The notes: generated by a model not told the origin, from the sequence alone. Shown: positions 49,788 through 58,936, numbered from the stretch's first letter. The stretch is DNA of 64,000 nt from Sphingomonas sp. BK580 (GCF_014194975.1 NZ_JACIAY010000004.1:62001-126000), one strand, 5' to 3'. Numbers and translations: made by a program.

Positions 49788-52310
49788 ATGACCGACCAGC
49801 AGCTCAGCCTCGCCACCGCGTCCTATGACGACGGTGACGTCGACACCAATCCGACCCGCAACCCGCACCTCGCCGATCTCGTCGCGCGTCGCTACTCGCG
49901 CCGCCAGATGATGGGCGGGATGAGCGCGATGACCACCGCGGTGTTCGGCGGCGCGCTGCTCGCCGGCTGCGACGACAATGGCAACGACGTCATCACCGTG
50001 TCCGACGGCGTCAACGTCCAGACGCAGGGCGGCCGCGTGGTGACGCTCACCGCCACCGCGACCGACAATGCCAGCACGACCAAGTTCACCCAGGTCAGCG
50101 GCCCGACCGTACCGGTGATCGCGAGCGGCAACTCGATCACCTTCACCGCGCCCAACGTCGCCCAGTCGACCGCGCTCGTGTTCGAGTTCACCGCCAGCGG
50201 CGGCAGCGGCTCGAGCAGCGCGCGCTCGACCGTCACCGTGCTGCCCGCGACGCTCGCCTTCACCGCGGTGGCGAAGAACCTCAACGACGTCGTCACCGTA
50301 CCGTCGGACTATCAGGTGACCGTGCTGTACCGCCTCGGCGACCCGATCGCGGCGGGCGTCGCGGCCTATGCCAACAACGGCACCGATACCAACTTCGCGC
50401 AGCGCGCCGGCGACCATCACGACGGCATGTCGTTCTTCGGCCTCGCCGCGAGCGGCAACGCGCCCGACACCACCAACAACACGCGCGGCGTGCTGGTGCT
50501 CAACCACGAGAACATCACCCAGGCCTATCTTCACGCCAACGGCCCGTCGCCGTCGCCGCGCCCCGAGGCCGAGGCGATCAAGGAGATCGAGGCGCACGGC
50601 GTCTCGGTGATCGAGGTCACCCGCGCCAGCAACACCGGCGCGTGGAGCTACGTCCAGGGCAGCGCGCTCAACCGGCGCATCACGCCCAACACGCCGGTGC
50701 AGTTCAACGGGCCGGTGCGCGGCAACGCCGCGCTGCGCACGCTCTACTCGGCCAACGGCACCACCGGGCGCGGCACGATCAACAACTGCGCCAACGGCTA
50801 CATGCCCTGGGGCACCTACCTCACCAACGAGGAGAATTGGGCGGGCTACTTCCGCCGCACCGCGGGCGACGCCGCGGTCCGCACCGCCGCGGGGAACGCC
50901 AAGCAGAACGTGTCGCTCACCCGCTACGGCATCAGCGAGGGCCGCGCCGGCAATTACGGCTGGACCACGGTGACTCCGTCCGACGCGGCGAGCACCGTCT
51001 TCGCGCGCTGGAACGCCACCGCCGGCGCCAGCGCCGCCGCGGACGGCACCGCTGACTTCCGCAACGAGCCCTTCCAGTTCGGCTGGGTCGTCGAGATCGA
51101 CCCCTACACGCAGACCTCCACGCCGCGGAAGCGCACCGCGCTCGGCCGGATGAACCACGAAGGCTGCATGGCCGGCCGCGTCGTCGCGGGCGTGCGCCCC
51201 GCCTTCTACATGGGCGACGACGCGCAGAATGAGTATATCTACAAGTTCGTCTCGGCGACGCCCTGGGTCGCGGCCGACGCGACGCCGAGCGACCGTCTCG
51301 CCACCGGCGACAAGTATCTCGACACCGGCACGCTCTACGTCGCCCGCTTCAACGCCGACGGCAGCGGCACCTGGCTGCCGCTGACGTTCGGGCAGAACGG
51401 CCTGACCGCGTCCAACGCCAGCTACGCCTTCGCCGATCAGGCCGACGTGCTGATCAACGCGCGCCTCGCCGCCGACGTGCTCGGCGCGACGCGGATGGAC
51501 CGGCCGGAGTGGACCGCGGTCAACCCGGTCAACGGCGAGATGTACTGCACGCTGACCAACAACTCGTCGCGCACCCCGGCGACCACCGACGCCGCCAACC
51601 CGCGCGCCTACACCGATCCCAAGCTGCCGCAGGGCGACGTCGTCAACGCCGACCCGCCCACCAGCGCGCAGGCGACGCGCGGCAACGCCAACGGCCATGT
51701 CATCCGCCTGCGCGAGACCGGCGACACCACCGAGGCGACCGGCTTCACCTGGGACATCTACGCCTTCGGTTCGGGCGCTGACCTCGACCCGACCAACATC
51801 AACCTCTCGGGCCTCGACGCCAGCAACGACTTCTCCTCGCCCGACGGGCTGTGGTTCGGCCTGCCGAGCAACGCCAGCGGGCAGGTCGCGCCGGTGCTGT
51901 GGATCGAGACCGACGACGGCGCCTATACCGACGTCACCAACTGCATGCTGCTCGCGGCGATGCCGGGCAGCGTCGGCGACGGCGGCACGCGCGTGGTCAA
52001 CAACACGCTGACCACGGCGGCCAACACCACCACGACCAGCACGACCACCACGCGCATCGGCGCGGCGCCGGGCAGCAAGCTCAAGCGCTTCCTGGTCGGG
52101 CCGAAGGAGTGCGAGATCACCGGCATCACCTCGACGCCGGACGGCCGCTCGCTCTTCGTCAACATTCAGCATCCGGGCGAGAACGGCGGCCCGGCGAACA
52201 TCACGTCGAGCTGGCCGGCGAACCAGGCCGGCGCGGTGACCACCCCGACGCGCCCGCGCTCGGCGACGATCGTGATCACCAAGACCGACGGCGGCGTCGT
52301 CGGTCTCTGA
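49788..52310 (+). CDS. phoX: PhoX-family alkaline phosphatase, Tat lipoprotein with Ig-like insert
   Basis: An 840-residue secreted PhoX-type (DUF839) phosphatase, a calcium/iron-dependent enzyme that frees phosphate from organic esters. The N-terminus has a twin-arginine motif RRYSRRQMMGG (34-44) followed by a lipobox-like LLAGC (Cys61), so it may be a Tat-exported lipoprotein. Residues about 66-160 form a Ser/Thr-rich Ig-like/PKD-like domain before the catalytic propeller, which begins with DGMSFFGL (about 204) and contains VLNHEN and TNEENWAGYF. The ATG at 49788 follows AGGGAG, and a Pho box lies upstream. Confidence 0.9.
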   Translation: MTDQQLSLATASYDDGDVDTNPTRNPHLADLVARRYSRRQMMGGMSAMTTAVFGGALLAGCDDNGNDVITVSDGVNVQTQGGRVVTLTATATDNASTTKFTQVSGPTVPVIASGNSITFTAPNVAQSTALVFEFTASGGSGSSSARSTVTVLPATLAFTAVAKNLNDVVTVPSDYQVTVLYRLGDPIAAGVAAYANNGTDTNFAQRAGDHHDGMSFFGLAASGNAPDTTNNTRGVLVLNHENITQAYLHANGPSPSPRPEAEAIKEIEAHGVSVIEVTRASNTGAWSYVQGSALNRRITPNTPVQFNGPVRGNAALRTLYSANGTTGRGTINNCANGYMPWGTYLTNEENWAGYFRRTAGDAAVRTAAGNAKQNVSLTRYGISEGRAGNYGWTTVTPSDAASTVFARWNATAGASAAADGTADFRNEPFQFGWVVEIDPYTQTSTPRKRTALGRMNHEGCMAGRVVAGVRPAFYMGDDAQNEYIYKFVSATPWVAADATPSDRLATGDKYLDTGTLYVARFNADGSGTWLPLTFGQNGLTASNASYAFADQADVLINARLAADVLGATRMDRPEWTAVNPVNGEMYCTLTNNSSRTPATTDAANPRAYTDPKLPQGDVVNADPPTSAQATRGNANGHVIRLRETGDTTEATGFTWDIYAFGSGADLDPTNINLSGLDASNDFSSPDGLWFGLPSNASGQVAPVLWIETDDGAYTDVTNCMLLAAMPGSVGDGGTRVVNNTLTTAANTTTTSTTTTRIGAAPGSKLKRFLVGPKECEITGITSTPDGRSLFVNIQHPGENGGPANITSSWPANQAGAVTTPTRPRSATIVITKTDGGVVGL

Positions 52311-52383
52311 CCGCACGGCGAGGAGGGCGCAGCCGCCCGGCCGACGGCGGCGGCGGTGTCTCTAGCGACCGACGTGCGCTTAC

Positions 52384-52477
52384 CTGTTCCCCGGCGAAGG
52401 CCGGGGCCCAGGTGGGAGACGTCGGGTGTCTTCACAACGGCCATCCCGACTAGGCCCCGGCCTTCGCCGGGGAACAG
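52384..52477. repeat. REP-like inverted doublet (exact 25-bp arms)
   Basis: The 25-bp sequence at 52384-52408 is the exact reverse complement of 52453-52477. Each arm contains its own hairpin, CCCCGGC-4 nt-GCCGGGG. The loci lie 44 bp apart between phoX and the LysR gene. Confidence 0.9.
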
Positions 52478-52512
52478 CTTAGCCCTACGACGCCAGCGTC
52501 ATCGCGCCATCC

Positions 52513-53370
52513 TCACCGCACCCCGCGCGACCAACCGAGCATCGCCGCCGCCAGCGCCGCCGTGGCGGGGTCGTGCCCCGGTGCGATCACCACGAACTCC
52601 ATCGTCGGCAGCGCCGGCAGCGACTCCCCTGGCGGCAGCACCGCGAGCCCCGCGGGCAGTAGCCGCGCCGAGTGCGGCATCACGCCGAGCCCGGCGCGCG
52701 CCGCCGCGCTCAGCCCTGTGAGGCTCGCGCTGGTGAAGGCGACGCGCCACGTCCGCCCGGCCTCTTCCAGCGTGGCGATCGCGCGCGCGCGGGTGACGCT
52801 CGGCGGCGGGTAGAGCAGCAGCGGCAGCGGGGCCTCGGCCTCGACGCGCCAGCCCTCGCGCCCGACCCAGGCGATCGGCTCCTCCCACGCCAGTGTGCCG
52901 CGCCGGTCGCCGTTGCGGCGCTTGACGAAGATGAGGTCGAGCTGCCCCGAGTCGAACGCCTCGTAGAGGTGCTCGCTCAGCCCGGCGCGCAGTTCGAGGT
53001 CGACCTCCGGGTGGCGGCGCGCGAAGCCGGCGAGCACGTCGGGCAGCGCCGAGAGCACGAAATCCTCCGACGCGCCGAGCCGCAGCCGCCCACGCAGCGG
53101 CACCGCGGCGAGGTGCCGGGTCAGCCGCTCGCTCGCCGCCAGTACCGCGCGGGCCTGGTCGAGCAGCGCCTCGCCGTCGGGGGTGAGCGCGACGCGGTGC
53201 GTGTCACGATCGATCAGCCGCCGCCCGGCGAGATCCTCGAGCCGACGGATGTGCTGGCTCACCGTCGACTGGCGGAGATCGAGCGAGCGCGCGGCGGCGG
53301 TGAAGCTGCCGTGCTCGGCGACGGCGAGGAAGGTGCGGAGGAGGTCGAGCGCGATGTCGGGCATGGTCAT
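52513..53370 (-). CDS. LysR-family transcriptional regulator
   Basis: A 285-residue regulator with an N-terminal winged helix-turn-helix (FLAVAEHGSFTAAARSLDLRQSTVSQHIRRLEDLAGRRLIDRD) and a periplasmic-binding-like effector domain (about 90-285). It is encoded divergently from the bile-acid-type transporter gene at 53627, whose expression it probably controls. The start is uncertain: ATGs at 53370 and 53364 are both in frame, and neither has a clear ribosome site. The effector is unknown. Confidence 0.88.
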   Translation of the reverse strand: MTMPDIALDLLRTFLAVAEHGSFTAAARSLDLRQSTVSQHIRRLEDLAGRRLIDRDTHRVALTPDGEALLDQARAVLAASERLTRHLAAVPLRGRLRLGASEDFVLSALPDVLAGFARRHPEVDLELRAGLSEHLYEAFDSGQLDLIFVKRRNGDRRGTLAWEEPIAWVGREGWRVEAEAPLPLLLYPPPSVTRARAIATLEEAGRTWRVAFTSASLTGLSAAARAGLGVMPHSARLLPAGLAVLPPGESLPALPTMEFVVIAPGHDPATAALAAAMLGWSRGVR

Positions 53371-53457
53371 CACGTTAGATGATCACCGATATCGCGGCTA
53401 TCGGGTTTGTGCATGAAGCACGATCGCCTAAATGAAGACTGAAGCGGTACCATCCGC

Positions 53458-53565
53458 CCTTTCGTCATCCCCGCGAAGGCGGGAATCCAGACGCGCGAAC
53501 CTCGAGGCTGGAGGCGCGGCGTCATCGTGTCTGGATCCCCGCCTTCGCGGGGATGACGAAAGGGG
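53458..53565. repeat. REP-like inverted doublet
   Basis: Two units, 53458-53492 and 53529-53565, are near-perfect inverted copies (CCCGCGAAGGCGGG and CCCCGCCTTCGCGGGG cores, flanked by TCATC and GTC ends). They lie between the divergent LysR and transporter genes. Confidence 0.85.
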
Positions 53566-53626
53566 GGGTAGGGTTCGACCAAAACGCTCCTCACGAAACG
53601 ACGCCACCCCGAACGAAAGGCTCCGC

Positions 53627-54634
53627 ATGTTCTCCCGCCCCTTCCGCTGGCCGCGCGTCGACCGCTACCTGCTGCTGCTGATCGCGACCGTCGCGCTCGC
53701 CGCGCTGCTGCCCGCGCGCGGCGCCTTCACGAGCGTCGCCGACGGGGCCGTGACGGTCGCGGTCGCGCTGCTGTTCCTGTTATACGGCGCGCGGCTCGCG
53801 CCCGAGGCGATCTGGGCGGGGCTCACGCACTGGCGGCTGCAGGCGCTGGTGTTCGCCAGCACCTTCGTGCTGTTCCCGATGATCGGCCTCGCCACCGCGG
53901 CGGCGACGCGACCTCTCCTGCCCGCGCCGGCGGTGACGGGGCTCCTGTTCCTCAGCCTGCTGCCCTCGACCGTGCAGTCGTCGATCGCCTTCACCTCGAT
54001 CGCGCGCGGCAATGTCCCCGCGGCGCTGTGCAGCGCCTCGCTGTCGAATCTCGTCGGCACGCTGCTCACCCCGCTGCTCGTCGCGCAGCTGATGCCCGCG
54101 GCGAGCGGGGGCGTGTCGCTCGCCGCGCTGGAGGAGATCGCGGTGCAGATCCTGCTGCCCTTCGTGGTCGGCCAGCTGCTGCGCCCGCTGATCGGCCAGT
54201 GGCTGCTGCGCCACCCGAAGCTCACCGCGACGGTCGACCGCGGCTCGGTCCTGGTCGTCGTCTACGCCGCCTTCAGCGCGGGCATGGTGGCGGGGATCTG
54301 GACGCAGGTGTCGGTGGTGGACCTCGTCGCGATCGTCGCGATCGCCAGCGCGATGCTGACGCTGGTGCTCCTCGCCACCCGCGCCGCCGCCCGTGCGCTC
54401 GGCTTCAGCACGGAGGACGAGATCGCGATCGTCTTCTGCGGCTCGAAGAAGAGCATGGCGAGCGGCATCCCGATGGCGGCGATCCTGTTCCCGGCAGCCT
54501 CGGTCGGGCTGATCGTGCTGCCGCTCATGCTGTTCCACCAGATCCAGCTGTTCGTCTGCGCGGTGCTGGCGCGCCGCTACGCCGAGCGCGCGGCCACGCC
54601 CTCGCCGGCGCTCGCCGCGGTCACGGGTAGCTGA
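53627..54634 (+). CDS. Bile acid:sodium symporter-family transporter
   Basis: A 335-residue inner-membrane protein with about ten hydrophobic segments, of the SBF-like family (PF13593 type) related to sodium-coupled bile acid carriers. Conserved parts are FLSLLPSTVQSSIAFTSIARGNVPAALCSASLSN and FCGSKKSMASGIPMAAILFP, the two crossed unwound-helix motifs that bind Na+ in this fold. The ATG at 53627 follows GAAAGG. It is divergent from the LysR gene and overlaps the pirin gene tail by 14 bp on the opposite strand. Substrate is unknown. Confidence 0.85.
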   Translation: MFSRPFRWPRVDRYLLLLIATVALAALLPARGAFTSVADGAVTVAVALLFLLYGARLAPEAIWAGLTHWRLQALVFASTFVLFPMIGLATAAATRPLLPAPAVTGLLFLSLLPSTVQSSIAFTSIARGNVPAALCSASLSNLVGTLLTPLLVAQLMPAASGGVSLAALEEIAVQILLPFVVGQLLRPLIGQWLLRHPKLTATVDRGSVLVVVYAAFSAGMVAGIWTQVSVVDLVAIVAIASAMLTLVLLATRAAARALGFSTEDEIAIVFCGSKKSMASGIPMAAILFPAASVGLIVLPLMLFHQIQLFVCAVLARRYAERAATPSPALAAVTGS

Positions 54635-55526
54635 CGGTCTTGGGCACCTCGGGGATCGGGATCCACTCCTTCTCGTCGCCGGGCACGCGCGCGAACTCGC
54701 CCGCCATCCAGGCGCGCTTGGCCTCGCGAATCGCGTCGCGTGACGAGTGGACGAAGTTCCACCAGACGTGGCGCTTGGTCGCGAAGGCGGCGCCGCCGGC
54801 GAGCATCGCGCGCCCGCCCAGCGCCGAGCTCAGCGTCGCGGCGGTACCGGGGCGCAGCACGTAGAGCTTGCGCGGTTCGAGCACGAGCCCGTCGAGCGCG
54901 GCCTCGCCCTCTGCCAGATAGAGCGCGCGCTCGTCGGTGCTGACGTCGATCGGGACGCTGGCGCCGGGGTCGAGCACGACATCGGCGTAGATCGTGTCGG
55001 CGTAGGTGGTGGTCGGCGCGCGTGCCCCCCACAGCGATCCCATGATGACGCGCGCGCGCGCGCCGCCGGCCTCGACGATCGGCAGGTCGCCCGCACCGAC
55101 ATGCTCGAACGCGGGAGCGATATCCTCGCGCCCGTCGGGCAGCGCGAGCCAGGTCTGGATGCCGGCGAGCGCGGGACCGTCGGCGCGGACGTCGGCGGGC
55201 GAGCGCTCCGAGTGGACGATGCCGGTCCCGGCGGTCATCAGGTTGACCGCGCCGGGCGTGATCCGCGCGTCGGTGCCGAGCGAGTCCTTGTGCTGGAACG
55301 CGCCGTCGAACAGGTAGGTGACGGTCGACAGCCCGATATGCGGGTGCGGGCGCACGTCGACGCCGTCGCCGGGGGCGAGATGCGCCGGGCCCATTTGGTC
55401 GAAGAACAGGAACGGGCCCACCATCGTGCGCTCGCGATGGGGCAGGGTGCGATACACTTTGAAGCCGCCGAGATCGTGCGTAGCGGGCTCGAGCGTCTGC
55501 AGGATCAGGTCGTCGCGGGTCGACAT
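54621..55526 (-). CDS. Pirin family protein
   Basis: A 301-residue bicupin with the pirin signature: metal-binding RPHPHIGLSTVTYLFDG (H61, H63), GIVHSE and the C-terminal WWNFVHSSRDAIREAKRAW. Bacterial pirins are Fe-binding quercetinase-like or regulatory proteins. It is complete, starting at the ATG 55526. The tail overlaps the transporter gene by 14 bp in a convergent arrangement. Confidence 0.92.
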   Translation of the reverse strand: MSTRDDLILQTLEPATHDLGGFKVYRTLPHRERTMVGPFLFFDQMGPAHLAPGDGVDVRPHPHIGLSTVTYLFDGAFQHKDSLGTDARITPGAVNLMTAGTGIVHSERSPADVRADGPALAGIQTWLALPDGREDIAPAFEHVGAGDLPIVEAGGARARVIMGSLWGARAPTTTYADTIYADVVLDPGASVPIDVSTDERALYLAEGEAALDGLVLEPRKLYVLRPGTAATLSSALGGRAMLAGGAAFATKRHVWWNFVHSSRDAIREAKRAWMAGEFARVPGDEKEWIPIPEVPKTVSYP

Positions 55527-55637
55527 GGCGCGTCTCTCGGGTTGCGGGTGACCGGGCTAGCAGGTTGGCGGCGCGGCGGGAACCTCCGGGGCCGGCGGAC
55601 GCGGGAACGCGCGCGCGTGCCGCCCGTTGACGCGCGC

Positions 55638-56003
55638 ATGACCCAGAAGAGCAAGCCGAAGGGCAAGAGCAAGCGCGGCTACAAGCCGGATCACCACCGC
55701 CGCGACCGCGCGATCGCGGCCGCCGGCCTGATCGGCGCGATCGCCGCGGGCGTCGGCGCGGCGCTGAAGTTCGGCTGGTTCGACCGCTACTTCCCCGGCG
55801 ACGACGCCGAGCATGCCGCGCCGGACCTGGCCGCGGACGCGCCGACCCCGGGCACGAGCCGCGCCCCCGAGGCGTTCCGGCCGGACCCGACCGCGCCGGT
55901 GCCCGCGTCCGAGCGCGAGTCGCTCCGCCCCGCCACCGGTCCGGCGCCCACGCTCGCGGCCACGCGCGGCGAGATGGCCAACCAGACCGGCGCGGCGAAC
56001 TGA
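55638..56003 (+). CDS. Small single-membrane-segment hypothetical protein
   Basis: A 121-residue protein with a lysine-rich cytoplasmic head (MTQKSKPKGKSKRGYKPDHHRRDR), a hydrophobic segment (about 26-46, IAAAGLIGAIAAGVGAALKF) and a Pro/Ala/Glu-rich tail likely in the periplasm. No family is recognised. The ATG at 55638 has little ribosome-site support. It lies divergent to the pirin gene, 111 bp away. Confidence 0.6.
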   Translation: MTQKSKPKGKSKRGYKPDHHRRDRAIAAAGLIGAIAAGVGAALKFGWFDRYFPGDDAEHAAPDLAADAPTPGTSRAPEAFRPDPTAPVPASERESLRPATGPAPTLAATRGEMANQTGAAN

Positions 56004-56029
56004 GGCTGCCGGTCGAGGCTCTGTTCTCA

Positions 56030-56051
56030 TGCCCCGGCGAAGGCCGGGGTA
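56030..56051. repeat. REP-like palindromic unit (single)
   Basis: CCCCGGC-GAAG-GCCGGGG (56032-56049) is the same hairpin as in the doublet at 52384-52477, here as one copy between convergent genes. Confidence 0.75.
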
Positions 56052-56079
56052 CGCGACGGGCGGTCCGAACCCGCTCGAG

Positions 56080-56733
56080 TCAGAACCACCGCATCACGGT
56101 CACAGGAAAGGGCGTCCAGCGCCCGACTCGCACCCCCGCCGCCGCCAGCGTGTTCCCGGTCCAGGCGTTGCAGGTCGTGATCGCGTCGTACCGTCCTGCG
56201 CCTGGGTAGAAGGCGTCGTAGCCGTAGTAGCCGCGCACCGCCGGCCCCGCGGCGCGGCTGGCGCGGATCTTCGCCGCCAGCCGCCGATACTCCTCCGGCC
56301 GCAGCACGATCGCGCGCACGTCGTCGCCGAGCAGCGGTCGCGGCACGTGCTCGACGTGGACCAGCGTCGAGTCGCTGCCGAACGCCGCGCCGAGCAGCAC
56401 GCCGGGCCGGACGTCCCACCAGGTCGGCGTGCCGAGGTAGAAGCCGCGCTCGCCCCAGCCGATCGCGAGATGGTCGTAGCCGGCGTAGCGCGGATCGGCG
56501 AGGTCGCCGGCGGGGAAGTCGGCGGTCCAGTCGATCCCGGCGGCGCGCCTGGGCAGCACCAGCCCGGTGTGGACGCCATTGTCCTCGACCCAGATCGTCA
56601 CGCCCCGCGCCGGCGGGTGCCAGCCGCCGTTGCGCGGGAGCAGGCCGCCGATCGTCCCGGCCACCGCGTAGCCGAACAGCAGCAGCGCGAGCGCGGCGAG
56701 CAGGCGACCGAGCGAGGCGGATAGTCGGGCCAC
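56080..56733 (-). CDS. DUF2459/TIGR02117 family protein
   Basis: A 217-residue membrane-anchored protein with an N-terminal hydrophobic segment (about 10-30). It has conserved WVEDNGVHTGLVLPR, the middle GWGERGFYLGTPTWWDV and a late TTCNAWTGNTLAAAGV. The Cys and His in these motifs hint at a papain-like active site in the periplasm, but no activity is proven for the family. It starts with a GTG at 56733, just 23 bp from the divergent phhA start, so both promoters must overlap. Confidence 0.8.
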   Translation of the reverse strand: MARLSASLGRLLAALALLLFGYAVAGTIGGLLPRNGGWHPPARGVTIWVEDNGVHTGLVLPRRAAGIDWTADFPAGDLADPRYAGYDHLAIGWGERGFYLGTPTWWDVRPGVLLGAAFGSDSTLVHVEHVPRPLLGDDVRAIVLRPEEYRRLAAKIRASRAAGPAVRGYYGYDAFYPGAGRYDAITTCNAWTGNTLAAAGVRVGRWTPFPVTVMRWF

Positions 56734-56756
56734 GCGGCCATGCTATACCGTGTGGC

Positions 56757-57629
56757 ATGACCGAGGAAACACATGTGCTCGATTCCCCGCCGCCCGGCGC
56801 CGCGCCCGACTGGACCGTCGCGCAGGACTGGTCCCACTATACCGCCGAGGAGCATGCCACCTGGGACACGCTGTTCCAGCGTCAGCGCGCGCTGCTGCCC
56901 GGTCGCGCGTCCGAGGCGTATCTGCGCGGACTCGAGGTGCTCAACCTGTCCAAGCCCGGCATCCCTGACTTCGCCGAACTGTCCGAGCGGCTGATGAAGC
57001 TGACCGGCTGGCAGGTGGTGGCGGTGCCCGGTCTGGTGCCCGACGACGTGTTCTTCGACCATATGGCCCATCGCCGCTTCGTCGCGGGCAATTTCATCCG
57101 CCGCCCCGACCAGCTCGACTACATCCAGGAGCCCGACGTCTTCCACGACGTGTTCGGGCACGTGCCGATGCTCGCCGACCCGGTCTTCGCGGATTATCTG
57201 GAGGCCTATGGCCGCGGCGGGCAGCGCGCGCTGGAGCTCGGCGCGCTCAAGCAGCTCGGCCGGCTCTACTGGTACACGGTCGAGTTCGGGCTGATCGACG
57301 AAGGCGACGGGCTGCGCATCTACGGCTCGGGGATCGTCTCCTCCGCGGCGGAGACCCGCTTCGCGCTGGAGAGCGACAGCCCGCATCGGATCGCCTTCGA
57401 CCTGAGGCGGGTGATGCGCACGGACTACCGCATCGACGATTTCCAGCAGAACTACTTCGTGATCCCGAGCTTCGACGCGCTGCTGCGCGCGACGGTGGAA
57501 ACTGATTTCGCGCCGCTCTACGGCGAGATCCTGGCGCAACCCGACGTGCCCGTGGCGACGATCCTGCCCGACGACACGGTGATCACGCGCGGCACCCAGG
57601 CGCACGCGCGCGCCCCCGCGAGCGCGTGA
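56757..57629 (+). CDS. phhA: Phenylalanine 4-monooxygenase
   Basis: A 290-residue bacterial aromatic amino acid hydroxylase that converts phenylalanine to tyrosine with pterin and O2. The Fe2+ ligands are H130 and H135 (DVFHDVFGHVP) and E176 (YWYTVEFGL), with normal spacing. The length fits the monomeric bacterial form without a regulatory domain. A TATACC element lies only about 9 bp before the ATG at 56757, so the mRNA may have almost no leader. Confidence 0.95.
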   Translation: MTEETHVLDSPPPGAAPDWTVAQDWSHYTAEEHATWDTLFQRQRALLPGRASEAYLRGLEVLNLSKPGIPDFAELSERLMKLTGWQVVAVPGLVPDDVFFDHMAHRRFVAGNFIRRPDQLDYIQEPDVFHDVFGHVPMLADPVFADYLEAYGRGGQRALELGALKQLGRLYWYTVEFGLIDEGDGLRIYGSGIVSSAAETRFALESDSPHRIAFDLRRVMRTDYRIDDFQQNYFVIPSFDALLRATVETDFAPLYGEILAQPDVPVATILPDDTVITRGTQAHARAPASA

Positions 57630-57821
57630 GGACGACCGATCGACGGTGACGTCGCCGATGTCGCGCGAAAGTTCCCAGCAAAATTGATCAAAGGCTTGTT
57701 TTGACTGCCTCGCGCTGGGGCAGTGACGGTTAACATGAGGGGTCACCCCGATCGACGCTCTCGGGCATTCTGAGCGACGGCTTCGTGCAACGAAGTCGTG
57801 TTCCAGTCAGGGAGTTCGTAC

Positions 57822-58382
57822 ATGAGATCTGTCGTCGCTATCGCCGTCGCCGCCGCCGCGGTGATCGGTGCTGCCGCCCCAGCCGCCGCCGCCACCTATC
57901 CGGTCGGCTCGGACAACTTCAAGGCCACCCCGGGCGCCGGCGGCACCTTCGCGGGCGCCTTCCAGGTCACCGGTCTCGCCGCCGGCGTGTTCTCCGACAC
58001 CTTCACTTTCACGCTGCCGACCAACGGCCTGGGCAGCGGCACGGTGTCGACCAGCGTCACCGATCTCGGCTCGGTCAACGATCTGGACTTCACCTCGGTG
58101 ACGATCAACGACATCGCCGCTTCGATCACGAAGACGGCGGGCGGCGCGTTCGAGGTGGCGTTCGTCAACAGCGTGCCGATCGTGGCGGGCCAGCTCAACC
58201 GCCTCGTCGTCACCGGCGTGTCGCGCGGCAACGGCGCGTACGGTGGCCAGGCGACCTTCACCCCGATCAGCTCGGCGGTGCCCGAGCCGGCCACCTGGGC
58301 GATGATGATCATGGGCTTCGGCGTGGTCGGCTATGCGATGCGCCGGCGGCGCACCGCGGTGCGCTTCAGCCAGGCGATCTGA
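57822..58382 (+). CDS. PEPxxWA-CTERM sorted extracellular protein
   Basis: A 186-residue exported protein with a signal peptide (1 to about 24), a Ser/Thr/Gly-rich beta region and a sorting tail: VPEPATWAMMIMGFGVVGYAMRRRR (PEP motif, hydrophobic helix, arginine cluster). The PEPxxWA variant is typical of sphingomonads and is processed by an exosortase, often linked to exopolysaccharide. The ATG at 57822 follows CAGGGAG. The 192-bp upstream gap is AT-richer (57675-57710) and likely carries the promoter. The exosortase gene is not in the window. Confidence 0.85.
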   Translation: MRSVVAIAVAAAAVIGAAAPAAAATYPVGSDNFKATPGAGGTFAGAFQVTGLAAGVFSDTFTFTLPTNGLGSGTVSTSVTDLGSVNDLDFTSVTINDIAASITKTAGGAFEVAFVNSVPIVAGQLNRLVVTGVSRGNGAYGGQATFTPISSAVPEPATWAMMIMGFGVVGYAMRRRRTAVRFSQAI

Positions 58383-58491
58383 CGACCCACTCGCCGCGCG
58401 TCGACGTGAGTCGACGCATCGAGGGCGGCGCCCGTCGCGCCGCCCTCACCCCCGCGCCGGCCGACCCGCCGGCGGTCAGGACCATCGCACC

Positions 58492-58698
58492 ATGCTGAGC
58501 CGCCCGATCACGCCGTCGCTCGCGGGCACGACCCGTGTGACGTACTGCCAGGACCAGCCCAAGCGCTTCCTCTGCGAGCGCGACGAGGCGTCGCTGCCGA
58601 CCGCCGGCGGATTCGTCGCGCTGGGCGACGCGCGCTACGCGGTGCGCCGGGTCGAGCGGATCGCGCGCGAGGCGCTCGCCTATGTCATGCCCGACTGA
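58492..58698 (+). CDS. Small hypothetical protein
   Basis: A 68-residue protein beginning MLSRPITPSLAGTTRVTYCQ, with YCQDQPKRFLCERDEASLP and VALGDARYAVRRVERIAREAL. It has two cysteines and no signal peptide or family I know. The frame is longer upstream, but the ATG at 58492 is the likely start. It lies 109 bp after the PEP-CTERM gene. Confidence 0.5.
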   Translation: MLSRPITPSLAGTTRVTYCQDQPKRFLCERDEASLPTAGGFVALGDARYAVRRVERIAREALAYVMPD

Positions 58699-58715
58699 TC
58701 GTCGCGCGGCGCTGC

Positions 58716-58865
58716 TCAGTCGTCGACCTGGTGGTTGTGCTGGGTCAGTCGGGGATTGTGCGCGCTGTTCTTGAACACCAGCATCACCGCCACGATCGCG
58801 ACGATGCCGATGGCGATCGCGATCAGCAGGCGTTTGGCGGCATAGCGGCCCGGCTCTCGCGACAT
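58716..58865 (-). CDS. Small single-pass membrane protein (49 aa)
   Basis: A 49-residue frame: MSREPGRYAAKRLLIAIAIG and on through a hydrophobic segment to a polar tail with NPRLTQHNHQVDD. A GGAG site lies 6 nt before the ATG at 58865 (a second ATG at 58868 is too close to it). One membrane segment (about 14-33), a basic inside and a His-containing outside tail make a plausible small membrane protein. It lies between two plus-strand genes, on the other strand. Function is unknown. Confidence 0.55.
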   Translation of the reverse strand: MSREPGRYAAKRLLIAIAIGIVAIVAVMLVFKNSAHNPRLTQHNHQVDD

Positions 58866-58936
58866 CATCGGCTCCACAGTCTCGCGCTTCAACGCGGCGC
58901 TAGCGGCTCCGGGCCCGCGGCGATATCACCTGGAGC

